A stretch of DNA of 64,000 bases from Curvibacter cyanobacteriorum (GCF_028649475.1 NZ_JAQSIP010000014.1:1-64000); one strand, 5' to 3'; counted from the stretch's first letter, positions 7,378-17,352 are shown. Notes: generated by a model from the letters alone, not told the origin. Made by a program: numbers and translations.

Positions 7378-8373
7378 ATGAGCAAAAGCAGCCCCGCGAT
7401 CACCCATTTGCGCAGCCGACCGGTCGCCGTTGGCCACCTCCGGGCCTTTGAAGCGGTGGCCCGCCACCTGAACTTCCGCATCGCCTCCGAGGAACTCGCA
7501 CTGACCCAATCCGCCGTCAGCCGACAGATCCAGGCGCTGGAGGACGAGGTGGGCGTGCCCCTGTTCCTGCGCCACACCCGGGCGGTCGAACTGACCAGCG
7601 CGGGCGCCCAGTTGTTGCGCACCCTGCTGCCTGCCCTGGAACGCATCGACGGCACGGTGCGTCAGATCCGGCAGAGCGCGGGCCGGCAAAGCGTGGCCGT
7701 CACCACCTGGGCCTCATTCGCGTCCATGTGGCTGATCCCCCGGCTCGAGGCCTTCCAGCAAAGCCACCCGGGCATCGACATCCGCATCGACGCCACCGAC
7801 ACCGCGGTCGACCTCGAAACCGCCGACGTCGACCTGGCCCTGCGCTACAGCCTGCCGGGCGGCCCGGTGCGCGGCGCCCAACGCCTGTTTGGCGAACAGT
7901 TGGCCCTGGTCGCCAGCCCCTGGCTGTTGAAGAGCGGCCAGGCGATTCGGCAACCGGCCGATGTGGCCCATTTCACCCTGATCGAGGCGGGCGACGCGCA
8001 CCGCACCCAGCACATGGAATGGCTGACCTGGCGGCGCTGGTTCCAGACCCAGGGCCTGCTCAACCTCGAGCCCAAGCGCTGGCTTTACTTCAACTACGCC
8101 CACCAGATCGTGCAGGCGGCGCTCACCGGCCAGGGCGTGGCGCTGGCCCGCATGCCACTGATTGCCGACAGCCTGGCCTCCGGCGACCTGGTCGAAGTGC
8201 TGCCCGGGCACCGGCTCGACTCCCCCCTGGCGTATTGGCTGCTGGTGGGCCCGCGCAGCGCCCAGCGCCCCGAGGTCAAGGCCTTCTCCGACTGGCTGCA
8301 AGCCGAGGCGGCCCGCACGCGGGTCACGGTCGGCGAGGTGCCCGACACCGATTTGTGCGACGACCTGGGCTGA
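7378..8373 (+). CDS. LysR-family transcriptional regulator (GcvA-like)
   Basis: A 331-residue LTTR. The winged helix-turn-helix lies at about residues 20-80 (HLRAFEAVARHLNFRIASEE, then LTQSAVSRQIQALEDEVGVP). The periplasmic-binding-like effector domain follows from about 105, with DVDLALRYSLP and the hinge strands expected of GcvA-type regulators. The ATG at 7378 starts just before the HTH. An upstream in-frame start at 7318 would only add an unconserved leader. It is divergent from the DUF2917 gene, its most likely target. The inducer is not evident. Confidence 0.92.
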   Translation: MSKSSPAITHLRSRPVAVGHLRAFEAVARHLNFRIASEELALTQSAVSRQIQALEDEVGVPLFLRHTRAVELTSAGAQLLRTLLPALERIDGTVRQIRQSAGRQSVAVTTWASFASMWLIPRLEAFQQSHPGIDIRIDATDTAVDLETADVDLALRYSLPGGPVRGAQRLFGEQLALVASPWLLKSGQAIRQPADVAHFTLIEAGDAHRTQHMEWLTWRRWFQTQGLLNLEPKRWLYFNYAHQIVQAALTGQGVALARMPLIADSLASGDLVEVLPGHRLDSPLAYWLLVGPRSAQRPEVKAFSDWLQAEAARTRVTVGEVPDTDLCDDLG

Positions 8374-8505
8374 ACGCTGGCCCCCAGCGCCCCACTGTGG
8401 TGATAATCCCGACGCAAGGGTGCGCTGCCCCGCCGACCGTCACCACAGGCCCGGACCGCGCCCGACCGCCAGCCCGCCGGACCCACCCACCGACCACGCC
8501 TGACC

Positions 8506-9642
8506 ATGCCACCTCCCCTGCCCGCCACCGAGTGGCTGAACGCCAGCCTGGCCAGCCACAACTACCGCCTCCTGGTGCGCCAGGCCGCGGTGCTGGGCAT
8601 GGTCATGCACCTGCTGTTCATTGGGGTGTTTGGCTACGCCGGGGTGCCCGTGCTGGCCGCCTTCAATGTGCTCAGCGTGGCCACCTTCGCCTGGTCTTGC
8701 TGGGAGACACGGGCGCGCGGTCGCCTGGTGGTGGCGGCCGTGCTGCCGTGCATCGAAGTCTTGCTCCACGCCACGCTGGCCAGTGTGCTGGTGGGCTGGG
8801 AAACCGGCTTTCACTACCTGATGCTGCCTTTGCTGCCGCTGGTGATGCTGGCCTCCAACACCGCGCAGCGCCTCAAGGTGCTGATCGCCACGCTGGTGGC
8901 GGTCATCTACATGGCCCTGAACGTCTGGACCACGCACCAGGCGCCCTCACACCAACTCGACCCGCTGCTGGAGAGCAGCCTGCGCTACACCAACATCCTG
9001 AGCCTGTTCGCCATCCTGGGGGTGCTGTCGCGCTGCTACCTGGGGGTGGTGTCGCGGGCCCAGCAGGCGCTACTGGCCCAGGCCTCGACCGACCCGCTGA
9101 CCGGCGCGCTGAACCGCCGCCGCCTGCTGGAGATGGCCCAACTGGCCACCGCGCGCAGCAAACGCAACCACACCACGCTGTCGGTGCTGCTGTGCGACAT
9201 TGACCATTTCAAGTCGGTCAACGACCAGCACGGTCACGACGGCGGAGACCGGGTGCTGAAGGCGTTCTTCCAGTGTTTGCAAGAGCAGGCCCGCGAGGTC
9301 GACTGCGTGGCCCGCTGGGGCGGCGAAGAATTCCTGGTGCTGCTGCCCGACACCGACCTGACGGGCGCCCTGACCGTGGCCGAGCGACTGCGCCGCCGCG
9401 TCAGCGACTGCACGGTGAACCTGGACAGCGGCGCCCAGGTGCGCTTCACGGTGACGATTGGCGTGGCCCAGCTCAAGCCCGCCGAGCCCTTTGCCCAGGT
9501 GGTGTCGCGCGCCGACGGCGCGCTCTACGCGGGCAAGCAAGGCGGGCGCAACCGGGTGCTGGCCGCGGGCAGCCCGGTCAAGGCCGTGTCTTCGGGCCCG
9601 GCCCCGACCGAGCCCTCGCCTCAGCGCGTCACGCCAGCGTGA
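8506..9642 (+). CDS. Membrane-bound diguanylate cyclase (GGDEF)
   Basis: Makes the second messenger cyclic di-GMP from two GTP. The 378-residue protein has an N-terminal membrane region (about residues 20-180, roughly five to six hydrophobic helices of MASE type). The GGDEF domain follows, from [13 protein letters not shown] to the end. The active-site signature is GGEEF near residue 272, and an RxxD motif (REVD) five residues before it is a c-di-GMP inhibitory site, so product inhibition is expected. [13 protein letters not shown] supplies the metal-binding Asp. No EAL domain is present. The 3' end overlaps tyrS tail to tail by 14 bp. Confidence 0.95.
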   Translation: MPPPLPATEWLNASLASHNYRLLVRQAAVLGMVMHLLFIGVFGYAGVPVLAAFNVLSVATFAWSCWETRARGRLVVAAVLPCIEVLLHATLASVLVGWETGFHYLMLPLLPLVMLASNTAQRLKVLIATLVAVIYMALNVWTTHQAPSHQLDPLLESSLRYTNILSLFAILGVLSRCYLGVVSRAQQALLAQASTDPLTGALNRRRLLEMAQLATARSKRNHTTLSVLLCDIDHFKSVNDQHGHDGGDRVLKAFFQCLQEQAREVDCVARWGGEEFLVLLPDTDLTGALTVAERLRRRVSDCTVNLDSGAQVRFTVTIGVAQLKPAEPFAQVVSRADGALYAGKQGGRNRVLAAGSPVKAVSSGPAPTEPSPQRVTPA

Positions 9643-10864
9643 CGCGGGCGAACTTGCGCTTGCCGACCTGCACCACGTAGGTGCCGGCGCCCAGCTTGAG
9701 GGCCTTGTCGCTCACCACACCCGAGTCCACGCGCACCCCACCGCCCTCGATCAGGCGGCTGGCTTCGCTGGTCGACGGCGCCAGGCCGGCGGCCTTCAAC
9801 AGCGCACCAATGCCCATCGGGGCGCCCGACAGGGTCACGGCCGGGATGTCCTCGGGCACGCCCCCCTTGCTGCGGTTGATGAAGTCCTGCTCGGCGGCAT
9901 CGGCCGCGGCCGCGCTGTGGAAGCGGGCCGTGATCTCCTTGGCCAGCGCCACTTTGGCGTCCTTGGGGTTGCGGCCCCCTTCGACCTCGGCCTTGAGCGC
10001 CGCGATCTCGGCTTCGCTCTTGAACGACAGCAGGGTGTACCAGCGCCACATCAGGGTGTCGGAGATCGACAGCACCTTGGCAAACATGGTGTTGGGGTCT
10101 TCGCTGATGCCGACGTAGTTGTTCTTGCTCTTGGACATCTTGTCCACGCCGTCCAGGCCTTCGAGCAGCGGCATGGTCAGGATGCACTGGGGCTCCTGGC
10201 CGTACTCCTGCTGCAGGTGGCGACCCATCAGCAGGTTGAACTTCTGGTCGGTGCCACCGAGTTCGAGGTCGCTCTTGAGCGCCACCGAGTCGTAACCCTG
10301 CATCAGCGGGTACAGGAACTCATGCACGCTGATCGACTGGCCGGTGGTGAAGCGCTTGTGGAAATCGTCGCGCTCCATCATGCGGGCCACGGTGTACTTG
10401 GCGGCCAGCTGGATCATGCCGCGGGCCCCCAGCGGGTCGCTCCACTCGCTGTTGTAACGGATCTCGGTCTTGGCCGGGTCCAGCACCAGGCTGGCCTGGC
10501 GGTAGTAGGTCTCGGCGTTGGCCTTGATCTGCTCGGCTGTCAGCGGCGGGCGGGTGCTGTTGCGGCCCGAGGGGTCGCCGATCATGCTGGTGAAGTCACC
10601 GATCAGGAAGATGACCGTGTGACCCAGGTCCTGCAGCTGGCGCATCTTGTTGAGCACCACGGTGTGGCCGATGTGGATGTCGGGCGCGGTCGGGTCCAGC
10701 CCCAATTTGATGCGCAGCGGCACGCCCGTGGCCTCCGAACGGGCCAATTTCTGCACCCAGGCGTCTTGCGGGATCAGCTCATCGCAGCCCCTCAGGGTGA
10801 CGGCCAGCGCCTCGCGCACACGATCAGTCACGGGGTAGTTTGTAACAGCAGCAGCTTGATTCAT
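9629..10864 (-). CDS. tyrS: Tyrosyl-tRNA synthetase
   Basis: Charges tRNA-Tyr with tyrosine. The 411-residue class I synthetase has the HIGH signature in [10 protein letters not shown] (near residue 66) and the KMSKS loop in [10 protein letters not shown] (near 247). A C-terminal S4-like RNA-binding domain follows (about 345-411). Length and the spacing of the motifs fit the second bacterial type of TyrRS. The gene is divergent from the M23 peptidase gene (181 bp between starts). Its 3' end overlaps the convergent diguanylate cyclase gene by 14 bp. Confidence 0.97.
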   Translation of the reverse strand: MNQAAAVTNYPVTDRVREALAVTLRGCDELIPQDAWVQKLARSEATGVPLRIKLGLDPTAPDIHIGHTVVLNKMRQLQDLGHTVIFLIGDFTSMIGDPSGRNSTRPPLTAEQIKANAETYYRQASLVLDPAKTEIRYNSEWSDPLGARGMIQLAAKYTVARMMERDDFHKRFTTGQSISVHEFLYPLMQGYDSVALKSDLELGGTDQKFNLLMGRHLQQEYGQEPQCILTMPLLEGLDGVDKMSKSKNNYVGISEDPNTMFAKVLSISDTLMWRWYTLLSFKSEAEIAALKAEVEGGRNPKDAKVALAKEITARFHSAAAADAAEQDFINRSKGGVPEDIPAVTLSGAPMGIGALLKAAGLAPSTSEASRLIEGGGVRVDSGVVSDKALKLGAGTYVVQVGKRKFARVTLA

Positions 10865-11045
10865 AAGGGTTTTTTCAGATGTCGGGGCAGGCGGCCCAGC
10901 TATACTCGATTGGCTCGCAAAAGTGGATTTTAATTGGCCCGCTTTTTGCGACCGGTTCTGTCATTGGCTGAACACCTGCAACCGTCGGGAACCTTGCCCC
11001 GACACGCTGCCTTTTTCGGGGCAGAACGATCCTGGGGACTGATTC

Positions 11046-12401
11046 TTGAAATACGGTTTCACCGCCGCTGGCGAGCTTTTGTGGTCTCGACTGGCGCAAC
11101 AGATTGAACGTCATCCAAAACGAGTCACCGCCCTGGTGGCGGCCCTGCTGCTCGGCGGCGGGGGCGGCGCCTTCGCCGTGGCCTCGATCGCCCCGGACGC
11201 CGCCGACCTGCCGGTGCGCCAGATCACCGAACAGATCCCCACCCCGTCGCTGCAGGCCCAGGTCGAAGCGCTGGACGTGCACCAGTTCAACCTGTTCCGC
11301 TCCGACACCGTCCGCGCCACCGACAGCATCGACACCCTGATGCAGCGCCTGGGCCTGAGCGACCCCACCGCGGCCGCCTTCCTGCGCAACGACCCGCTGG
11401 TGCGCATCAGCCTGCTGGGCCGCACCGGCCGCCAGGTCAGCGCCGAGGCCACCGACGATCACCGCCTGCTGCGCCTGACCGCCCGCTGGGCCCCCGACGA
11501 CAGCAACACCTTCCAGCGCCTGGTGTTCGAGAAAACCCCGCAAGGCCGCTACACCTCGCGCATCGAAACCGGCCAACTCAGCGCCAGCAGCAAGTTGGCG
11601 GGCGGCACCATCCGCAGCTCGCTGTTTGCCGCCACCGACGACGCCGGCATCCCCGACCAGGTGGCCACCCAACTGGCCGAGATCTTTTCGGGTGACATCG
11701 ACTTCCACCGCAGCCTGCGCAAGGACGACCGTTTCTCGGTGGTCTACGAAACCCTCGAAGCCGACGGCGAACCCCTGCGCACCGGCCGCGTGCTGAGCGC
11801 CGAGTTCATCAACGCCGGCAAGACCTACCAGGCCATGTGGTTCCAGGAACCCGGCCAAAAAGGCGGCTACTACACCCTGGACGGCAACAGCCTGCGCCGC
11901 GCCTTCCTGACCTCGCCGGTCGAGTTCTCGCGCGTCACCAGCGGCTTCAAGATGCGCTTCCACCCGATCCTGCAAACCTGGCGCGCCCACCTGGGCACCG
12001 ACTACGCCGCCCCGGTGGGCACCGCCGTGCGCTCGGTGGGTGACGGGGTGGTCGACTTTGCAGGGGTGCAGAACGGCTACGGCAACGTGGTGATCGTCAA
12101 GCACCGCAACAACCAGACCACGGTCTACGCCCACCTGAGCCGCATCAGCGTGGTGCGCGGCCAGACCATCAGCCAAGGCCAAAACCTGGGTGCCGTGGGT
12201 GCCACGGGCTGGGCCACCGGCCCCCACCTGCACTTTGAATTCCGCGTCAATGGCGTGCACCAGGACCCGATGACGATCGCCCGCCAGAGCGAATCCATCC
12301 CAGTATCCACCGCAGCGCGCCCGGCCTTCAACCGCCTGGCCTCGGCCATGCGCATCCAGTTGTCCGCCGCCGCCTCGGTGCAGCAGGCCAGCGCCGACTG
12401 A
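11046..12401 (+). CDS. M23-family peptidoglycan DD-metalloendopeptidase
   Basis: Likely cleaves cross-links in the murein. The 451-residue protein has a short cytoplasmic start, one transmembrane or uncleaved signal helix (about residues 32-55, ALVAALLLGGGGGAFAVAS), and a periplasmic spacer domain. The C-terminal M23 (LytM) domain carries HLGTDYAAP near residue 314 and GPHLHFEF near 393, which provide the zinc ligands and catalytic His. The start is TTG at 11046, with GGGGA about 10 nt upstream; no better ATG exists. It is 9 nt from anmK, so cell-wall cleavage and recycling genes form a pair, divergent from tyrS. Confidence 0.93.
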   Translation: MKYGFTAAGELLWSRLAQQIERHPKRVTALVAALLLGGGGGAFAVASIAPDAADLPVRQITEQIPTPSLQAQVEALDVHQFNLFRSDTVRATDSIDTLMQRLGLSDPTAAAFLRNDPLVRISLLGRTGRQVSAEATDDHRLLRLTARWAPDDSNTFQRLVFEKTPQGRYTSRIETGQLSASSKLAGGTIRSSLFAATDDAGIPDQVATQLAEIFSGDIDFHRSLRKDDRFSVVYETLEADGEPLRTGRVLSAEFINAGKTYQAMWFQEPGQKGGYYTLDGNSLRRAFLTSPVEFSRVTSGFKMRFHPILQTWRAHLGTDYAAPVGTAVRSVGDGVVDFAGVQNGYGNVVIVKHRNNQTTVYAHLSRISVVRGQTISQGQNLGAVGATGWATGPHLHFEFRVNGVHQDPMTIARQSESIPVSTAARPAFNRLASAMRIQLSAAASVQQASAD

Positions 12402-12410
12402 GCCCCGCCC

Positions 12411-13574
12411 ATGGGCGCTGCGGCCGACCATTTCATTGGGCTGATGTCCGGCACCTCGCTCGACGGGGTGGACGGGGTGCTGTGCCGCTTTGAGGGCGAT
12501 CAACCCCAGGTCGTGGCCCATGTGGCCCTGCCCTTCACCCAAGGCCTGAAGCAGACCTTGCTGGACCTGAACACGCCCGGCACCAACGAACTGCACCGTG
12601 CGGCCCTCGCCGCCAACGCCCTGGCGCGCACCTACGTGGCGGTGGTGGCCCGACTGCTCGGCGAAGGCGGCCTGCCGGCTTGGCGCGTGCTGGCCATCGG
12701 GGCGCACGGCCAGACGGTGCGCCACCAGCCCGGCCTGCACGATGGCACGGGCTACACCCTGCAACTGAACAACCCCGCCCTGCTGGCCGAGCACACCGGC
12801 ATCGATGTGGTGGCGGATTTCCGCAGCCGTGACATCGCGGCCGGCGGCCAGGGCGCCCCCCTGGTGCCCGCCTTCCATGCCCGCGTGTTTGGACAAAGCG
12901 AGCAAACCGTCTCGGTGCTCAACCTCGGAGGCATCTCCAACCTGACCGTGATCCCGCCGCGTCCGCCCGCGCAGACCCAGCGGGCCGGAGAAGTGCGGGG
13001 CTTTGACTGCGGCCCCGGCAACGCCCTGATGGACCATTGGTGCCAGCAGCACACCGGCCAGGCCTTCGACCGCGGTGGCGCCTGGGCGGCCCAGGGTGAG
13101 GTGCACACCGGGCTGCTGCAAGCACTGCTCAACGAACCCTTTTTGGACCAGCCGCCGCCCAAGAGCACCGGCCGCGACTTGTTCAACCCCGACTGGCTGG
13201 CCCAGCGCCTGGCAGCGTGGCCCGGTCTGCGGGCCGCCGATGTGCAGGCCACCTTGACCGAGTTCACGGCGCTGGCCTGCGCCAACGCCCTCAAGCTGCA
13301 TGGCCAGGGCAGCCGGCAACTGCTGGTCTGTGGTGGTGGCGCGCTCAACGACGAGCTGATGCGCCGACTGCGTGCCCAGTTGCCCGACCTCAGCGTGCGC
13401 TCCACCGCCGCGGCCGGGCTGCCCCCGCTGCAGGTGGAGGCCGTGGCCTTTGCCTGGCTGGCACGCCAGGCGGTGCTGCGCCAAACCGGCAGCCTGCCCA
13501 GCGTCACTGGCGCCGAGGGCGCGCGCATCCTGGGGGCCCTCTACCCAGCCGGCGATCCCCCGATCCGGCTCTGA
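12411..13574 (+). CDS. anmK: Anhydro-N-acetylmuramic acid kinase
   Basis: Phosphorylates and opens 1,6-anhydro-MurNAc released from murein, feeding it back into UDP-GlcNAc or central metabolism. The 387-residue protein has the phosphate-binding opening IGLMSGTSLDGVDGVLC, the nucleotide-binding segment LNLGGISNLTVI, DCGPGNALMD, and LLVCGGGALNDELMRRL in the second ATPase lobe. Length is normal for the family (about 370). It starts 9 nt after the M23 peptidase stop and is probably cotranscribed with it. The 184 bp to the next gene contain no further ORF I support. Confidence 0.96.
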   Translation: MGAAADHFIGLMSGTSLDGVDGVLCRFEGDQPQVVAHVALPFTQGLKQTLLDLNTPGTNELHRAALAANALARTYVAVVARLLGEGGLPAWRVLAIGAHGQTVRHQPGLHDGTGYTLQLNNPALLAEHTGIDVVADFRSRDIAAGGQGAPLVPAFHARVFGQSEQTVSVLNLGGISNLTVIPPRPPAQTQRAGEVRGFDCGPGNALMDHWCQQHTGQAFDRGGAWAAQGEVHTGLLQALLNEPFLDQPPPKSTGRDLFNPDWLAQRLAAWPGLRAADVQATLTEFTALACANALKLHGQGSRQLLVCGGGALNDELMRRLRAQLPDLSVRSTAAAGLPPLQVEAVAFAWLARQAVLRQTGSLPSVTGAEGARILGALYPAGDPPIRL

Positions 13575-13758
13575 TCAGCCCGGGAGCCGTGGGGTGCGGT
13601 GGATCTGACATGACCTCACCCAAGCTCACCTGACGTGACGTGGTGAGTTCCAGGCCGCGACGGCACCCGAAATTCGGCACCCGCCGCCCGGAACCCGAAG
13701 CCACACCGCCAAGAAGGCGCCCCGTGCGGGCGCGGCCTCCCTGCACCAGCCACCAGCC

Positions 13759-15207
13759 TCAATGCCCCGTCGGTCCCTCGGCCTCGGGTGAGCGCGCGGT
13801 GCCCACCGACGCCTCGCCCAGTGGCAATTGCCAGAAGATGGCAGCGGACGCCAGCGTGATCAGCCCCATGGTGAAGAAGGTGGCATTGAACGCCGACAGG
13901 GTGTCAACCCGTGCCAGGGTGGGTGCACTGCCCGAGCCGATCCAGGCCGTGAAACCCGCCAGCACCGCGCCTGCCACGGCCACCCCCATGCCCATGGCCA
14001 GCATCTGCACCATCGACAGCAGGCTGTTGCCACTGCTGGCCTGCGGCCCCTCCAGGTCCTTGAGGGTCAGCGTGTTCATGGCGGTGAACTGGATCGAATT
14101 GACGGCGCCAAACACCGCCAGCTGCAGCACCCGCAGCCACAAAGGCTGGGTCGGCGTGATGAGCGCAAAGCTCATCATGCTGAGCCCCACCAGCACCGTG
14201 TTGCCCACCAGCACGCGGCGGTAGCCCAGGCGCGTGATGAGGGGCGTGGTGATGCGTTTCACCGCCATGCCGGCCAGGGCCACGGGCAGCATCATCAGGC
14301 CGGCCTCAAAAGGCGAGTACCCCAGGCTGACCTGCAGCAGCAAAGGCACCAAGAAAGGCATGCACGAACTGCCCAGGCGCGAAAACAGGTTGCCCAGCAG
14401 GCCGATCGCCAGCGACACCACACTGAACAAGCGCGGAGAGAACAGCGGCTGAGGCACCCGCATCGCATGCAGCCAGTAGGCCACCAGGCTGGCCAGGCCA
14501 AACACCAGCAGCACCAACACCCCGGCATGCCCGAGCCCCAGGCCCGACAACCCATCGAGGGCCAAGGACAGCGACACCATGCCCGAGGCCAGCCAGAGGT
14601 AGCCCGACCAGTCAAAGGGCTCGACCGCCACGGGCGCACCATCGCGCATGAAGCTGTAGGCCGCCACCGCGCCGACCGCCCCCACCGGCAGGTTGATCAG
14701 AAAGATCCAGTGCCAGGACGCCACCTCGACCAGCCAGCCCCCCAGCGTCGGCCCGATCAGCGGGCCGATCAGCCCCGGGATGGCAATGAAGCTCATGGCT
14801 TGCAAAAAGCGTTCGCGCGGGAAGGTGCGCAGCACCGCCAGCCGCCCCACCGGCAACAGCAAGGCCCCACCCAGGCCCTGCACCACGCGCGCCGCGACCA
14901 GCTGCGCCAGCGTGGACGACACCGCACACAACAGCGAGCCCACAGCAAACAGGCTGATGGCACAGACATAGACCCGGCGCGTGCCAAACCGGTCCGCCAC
15001 CCAGCCCGAGGCGGGGATCAGCATGGCCATGGCCAGCGAGTACGCGACGATCACCGACTGCATGCGCAGGGGGCTTTCGTGCAGGCTTTTGGCCATCGCG
15101 GGCAAGGCCGTGTTGACGATGGTGGCGTCCAGGGTCTGCATGAAGAACCCCAGCGCCACCAGCCACAGCAAGCGCTGCTGAGAGCGCAGGTCCTGAACGA
15201 TGGCCAT
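13759..15207 (-). CDS. MFS transporter, DHA2 (EmrB/QacA) drug-efflux subfamily
   Basis: A 482-residue inner-membrane antiporter with 14 predicted helices. Motif C of drug antiporters is suggested by GLIGPLIGPTLGGWLVE, and the opening FFMQTLDATIVNTALPAMA is typical of EmrB/MdtD-like proteins. The loop motif DRFGTRRVY follows helix 2. Substrates cannot be predicted. No membrane-fusion partner is adjacent. It sits between anmK and erpA, two genes that in related bacteria often lie closer together, so it may be a later insertion into that neighbourhood. Confidence 0.9.
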   Translation of the reverse strand: MAIVQDLRSQQRLLWLVALGFFMQTLDATIVNTALPAMAKSLHESPLRMQSVIVAYSLAMAMLIPASGWVADRFGTRRVYVCAISLFAVGSLLCAVSSTLAQLVAARVVQGLGGALLLPVGRLAVLRTFPRERFLQAMSFIAIPGLIGPLIGPTLGGWLVEVASWHWIFLINLPVGAVGAVAAYSFMRDGAPVAVEPFDWSGYLWLASGMVSLSLALDGLSGLGLGHAGVLVLLVFGLASLVAYWLHAMRVPQPLFSPRLFSVVSLAIGLLGNLFSRLGSSCMPFLVPLLLQVSLGYSPFEAGLMMLPVALAGMAVKRITTPLITRLGYRRVLVGNTVLVGLSMMSFALITPTQPLWLRVLQLAVFGAVNSIQFTAMNTLTLKDLEGPQASSGNSLLSMVQMLAMGMGVAVAGAVLAGFTAWIGSGSAPTLARVDTLSAFNATFFTMGLITLASAAIFWQLPLGEASVGTARSPEAEGPTGH

Positions 15208-15240
15208 GGCGGATTACTTTCTCTTACAGGCGGGCGAAAA

Positions 15241-15266
15241 GAAAAAACCGCCTCGAGGGCGGTTTT
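15241..15266. terminator. Rho-independent terminator of erpA
   Basis: AAAACCGCC at 15244-15252 pairs with GGCGGTTTT at 15258-15266 around a TCGAG loop. On the minus strand the stem is followed by a run of T (complement of 15236-15247). It lies 25 bp past the erpA stop and ahead of the MFS gene. The symmetric A and T tracts would let it work in both directions. Confidence 0.85.
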
Positions 15267-15290
15267 GTCGGGCAGCGTGCGGGACGCGCT

Positions 15291-15656
15291 TCAGACCGAG
15301 AAGCTGGAGCCACAGCCACAGGTGGTGGTGGCGTTCGGGTTCTTGATCACGAACTGTGCACCTTGCAGATCTTCCTTGTAATCGATCTCGGCCCCCAGCA
15401 GGTACTGGTAACTCATCGCGTCAATCAGCAACGACACACCGTTCTTGGTCATCGTGGTGTCGTCTTCGTTGGTGATCTCGTCAAACGTGAAACCATACTG
15501 GAAGCCCGAGCAACCACCGCCCTGCACAAACACGCGCAGCTTCAGGTCAGGGTTGCCCTCTTCAGCGATCAAGTCAGCCACCTTGGCGGCCGCGCTGTCG
15601 GTGAAAACGATGGGGGTGGGCATTTCGGTCGGCATCGACTCGACAACAGCACTCAT
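15291..15656 (-). CDS. erpA: Iron-sulfur cluster insertion protein ErpA
   Basis: An A-type carrier that passes Fe-S clusters to apo-enzymes, notably of isoprenoid synthesis. The 121-residue protein has the HesB/IscA fold with the three conserved cysteines: one in [11 protein letters not shown] (near residue 49) and the pair in CGCGSSFSV at the C-terminus. [13 protein letters not shown]-like wording typical of ErpA is present. The ribosome site GGAGATCCCC precedes the ATG at 15656. It is followed downstream by its own terminator. Bactofilin and DUF6776 genes lie upstream on the same strand. Confidence 0.96.
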   Translation of the reverse strand: MSAVVESMPTEMPTPIVFTDSAAAKVADLIAEEGNPDLKLRVFVQGGGCSGFQYGFTFDEITNEDDTTMTKNGVSLLIDAMSYQYLLGAEIDYKEDLQGAQFVIKNPNATTTCGCGSSFSV

Positions 15657-15714
15657 GGGGATCTCCGGAAACGGTTTGGTCTGAATAGTACAAGAATTCG
15701 CTCGGGAATTCCGG

Positions 15715-16110
15715 TCAGTGGGAATTAGCCGTCAATGACAACAGGGGCTTTTCGTCCATCTGCACCGCGGGGCACAGCATGCCCGCCACCACCGCGCCCT
15801 GGTGCATCTCCAGGGCCTTGTAGTAGATGTCGCCTTCGATGCGGGCGCGCGGCTGCAACTCCAGCAGTTCGCGGGCGTGCACCGGGCCTTGCACCCGGCC
15901 ATTGATGATGACGTGGTCGGCATACACGGCACCGATCACCGTGGCGGTTTCCGAGATCACGAGCAGGCTGGGCTGCGACTCATCCACCCGCACATCACCC
16001 ACCACGTCGCCGTCGACCCGCAGGCCCTCGGCGAAGGTGATGTTGCCGTCGATGCGGCTGCCTTGGGCGATCAGGCTCTTGATGGGCGGTTGCTTCTTCT
16101 TGGCGAACAA
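15715..16110 (-). CDS. Bactofilin (polymer-forming cytoskeletal protein)
   Basis: A 131-residue bactofilin. These proteins self-assemble into nucleotide-free filaments built from a right-handed beta-helix, and help place cell-wall enzymes or organise shape. A short basic N-terminus (MFAKKKQP) is followed by the helix repeats, seen as hydrophobic/glycine strands such as [20 protein letters not shown] and [18 protein letters not shown]. The C-terminal tail is short. It lies 58 bp upstream of erpA and 40 bp downstream of the DUF6776 gene, all on the minus strand, so an operon is likely. Confidence 0.93.
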   Translation of the reverse strand: MFAKKKQPPIKSLIAQGSRIDGNITFAEGLRVDGDVVGDVRVDESQPSLLVISETATVIGAVYADHVIINGRVQGPVHARELLELQPRARIEGDIYYKALEMHQGAVVAGMLCPAVQMDEKPLLSLTANSH

Positions 16111-16150
16111 AGTCAGTCCTTTCGAGGTCGGTAAGCCGTGTGACGGCCGC

Positions 16151-16858
16151 TCACAGCTTCAGGGTCTGCACGGCGCGCGACCCATTGGCGTCCAGCACCC
16201 GGGCCGTGATCTGCTTGACCACCGCCTGGGCCGGCAGGTCCACCACCCCTTCGAGGCGGCGGTACTGGCGGAACTGCAGGGGCACCGGGCCTTGCGGCAA
16301 GGGCATCTCCCAGGGCTTGCCCGCGAGCGTACCCGACAACAGCAACTCGAGACGGCCCTTGAATTCGGGGCCCGCCTTCACGGGCTGGATCACCAGCACC
16401 TGCCAGCGTAACTGCTGCCCGGCCAGGGTCTCGGCCTGCAGCCCGCGGATGCCGACGTCGTCCTGACTGTTGGCCGGGATCAGCTTCTCAAAGAAACCCA
16501 GGTCGTCGCGCAGCGAGCGGTTGTCCTGCTCCAGTTGGTGCACCTGCGCCAGCAGGCGCTCCTGGGTCGCGCGCTCGGCCGTCAACAGGCTGCCCGACGT
16601 GTTGGCCACCGACTGCGCCTTGTCGCGCTCGTCACGCATCTGGGCCAGCTGCTCGCGCAGCGCCAGCACCTCTTCCCGGGTGTGCGGCTCCAGGCCAGCG
16701 AGGTTCTTGCCAAACTCAAACGCCCACAGCGCAATGGCGGCGCAAAAGCCCAGCATGATGGCCAGCACCGCCCAACGCAAGGGCCAAGGCATGGCGCTGC
16801 GCACGGCCACCCGAGGGGCACTGATGGTGAGGCGTCGACGAAGCAGGCGAAAGCGCAT
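16151..16858 (-). CDS. DUF6776 family membrane protein
   Basis: An inner-membrane protein of about 235 residues and unknown function. A basic N-terminus is followed by one transmembrane helix (LRWAVLAIMLGFCAAIALWAF). A coiled coil comes next (about residues 60-125, REEVLALREQLAQMRDERDK and onward), then a C-terminal beta-rich domain. This matches the DUF6776 layout, often found beside bactofilin and erpA. The ATG at 16858 is used. An in-frame TTG at 16879 would add seven residues, and neither start has a clear ribosome site. Membrane anchor plus coiled coil next to a bactofilin suggests a cell-envelope role, which is inference. Confidence 0.8.
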   Translation of the reverse strand: MRFRLLRRRLTISAPRVAVRSAMPWPLRWAVLAIMLGFCAAIALWAFEFGKNLAGLEPHTREEVLALREQLAQMRDERDKAQSVANTSGSLLTAERATQERLLAQVHQLEQDNRSLRDDLGFFEKLIPANSQDDVGIRGLQAETLAGQQLRWQVLVIQPVKAGPEFKGRLELLLSGTLAGKPWEMPLPQGPVPLQFRQYRRLEGVVDLPAQAVVKQITARVLDANGSRAVQTLKL

Positions 16859-16900
16859 GGGCCGGTGGCGAAAAGACAAAAAGGGGGAGCGTAAAACAAA

Positions 16901-16933
16901 AAAACCGCAACAAGTCGGACTTGTTGCGGTTTT
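16901..16933. terminator. Strong intrinsic terminator of the rplM-rpsI operon
   Basis: A 15-bp perfect stem (AAAACCGCAACAAGT with ACTTGTTGCGGTTTT) with a 3-nt loop lies 17 bp past the rpsI stop. On the minus strand a T-rich run follows (complement of 16894-16904). The symmetry allows action in both directions. Confidence 0.92.
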
Positions 16934-16950
16934 GCAGAAAGAAACGCTGA

Positions 16951-17343
16951 TCAGCGCTTGCTGAACTGCTTGGCGCGGCGAGCAGAGTGCAGGCCGACCT
17001 TCTTACGTTCCACTTCACGGGCGTCGCGGGTCACGAAGCCGGCTTGGCTCAGTGCGGGCTTCAGCGAAGCGTCGTAGTCGATCAGAGCGCGGGTGATGCC
17101 GTGACGGGTTGCACCGGCTTGGCCGGATTCACCGCCGCCGTGCACGTTGACCTGGATGTCGAAAGATTCAACATGCGAGGTCAGCACCAGGGGCTGCTTG
17201 GCGATCATGATCGAGGTTTCGCGGCCGAAGTAGGACTGGATGTCCTTGCCGTTCACCGTGATCTTGCCAGTGCCTTTTTTCAGAAACACACGGGCGACGC
17301 TGGACTTGCGACGGCCGGTGCCATTGTTCCATTCACCAATCAT
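16951..17343 (-). CDS. rpsI: 30S ribosomal protein S9
   Basis: A 130-residue universal small-subunit protein whose C-terminal tail reaches the P-site tRNA. The opening [20 protein letters not shown], the central [15 protein letters not shown], and the terminal [17 protein letters not shown] are all conserved. The invariant final Arg is present. It starts 9 nt after the rplM stop, the universal L13-S9 gene pair, and ends at a strong terminator. Confidence 0.99.
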   Translation of the reverse strand: MIGEWNNGTGRRKSSVARVFLKKGTGKITVNGKDIQSYFGRETSIMIAKQPLVLTSHVESFDIQVNVHGGGESGQAGATRHGITRALIDYDASLKPALSQAGFVTRDAREVERKKVGLHSARRAKQFSKR

Positions 17344-17352
17344 CTCGGCTCC

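Noticed and set aside
8402-8407. GATAAT box upstream of the diguanylate cyclase gene as a promoter
   Set aside because: No acceptable -35 at 16-18 bp could be found, so the box alone is too weak.
10875-13484. An 869-codon minus-strand frame across the M23 peptidase and anmK genes
   Set aside because: It spans two well-supported genes on the opposite strand and shows no recognisable protein motif.
13607-13660. Short inverted repeat (ctcacc ... ggtgag) after anmK as a possible terminator or operator
   Set aside because: Only six paired bases, no T-tract and no neighbouring promoter signs.
13828-15381. A 517-codon plus-strand frame opposite the MFS gene and part of erpA
   Set aside because: Composition dominated by Gln, His and Arg, typical of antisense frames in GC-rich DNA.
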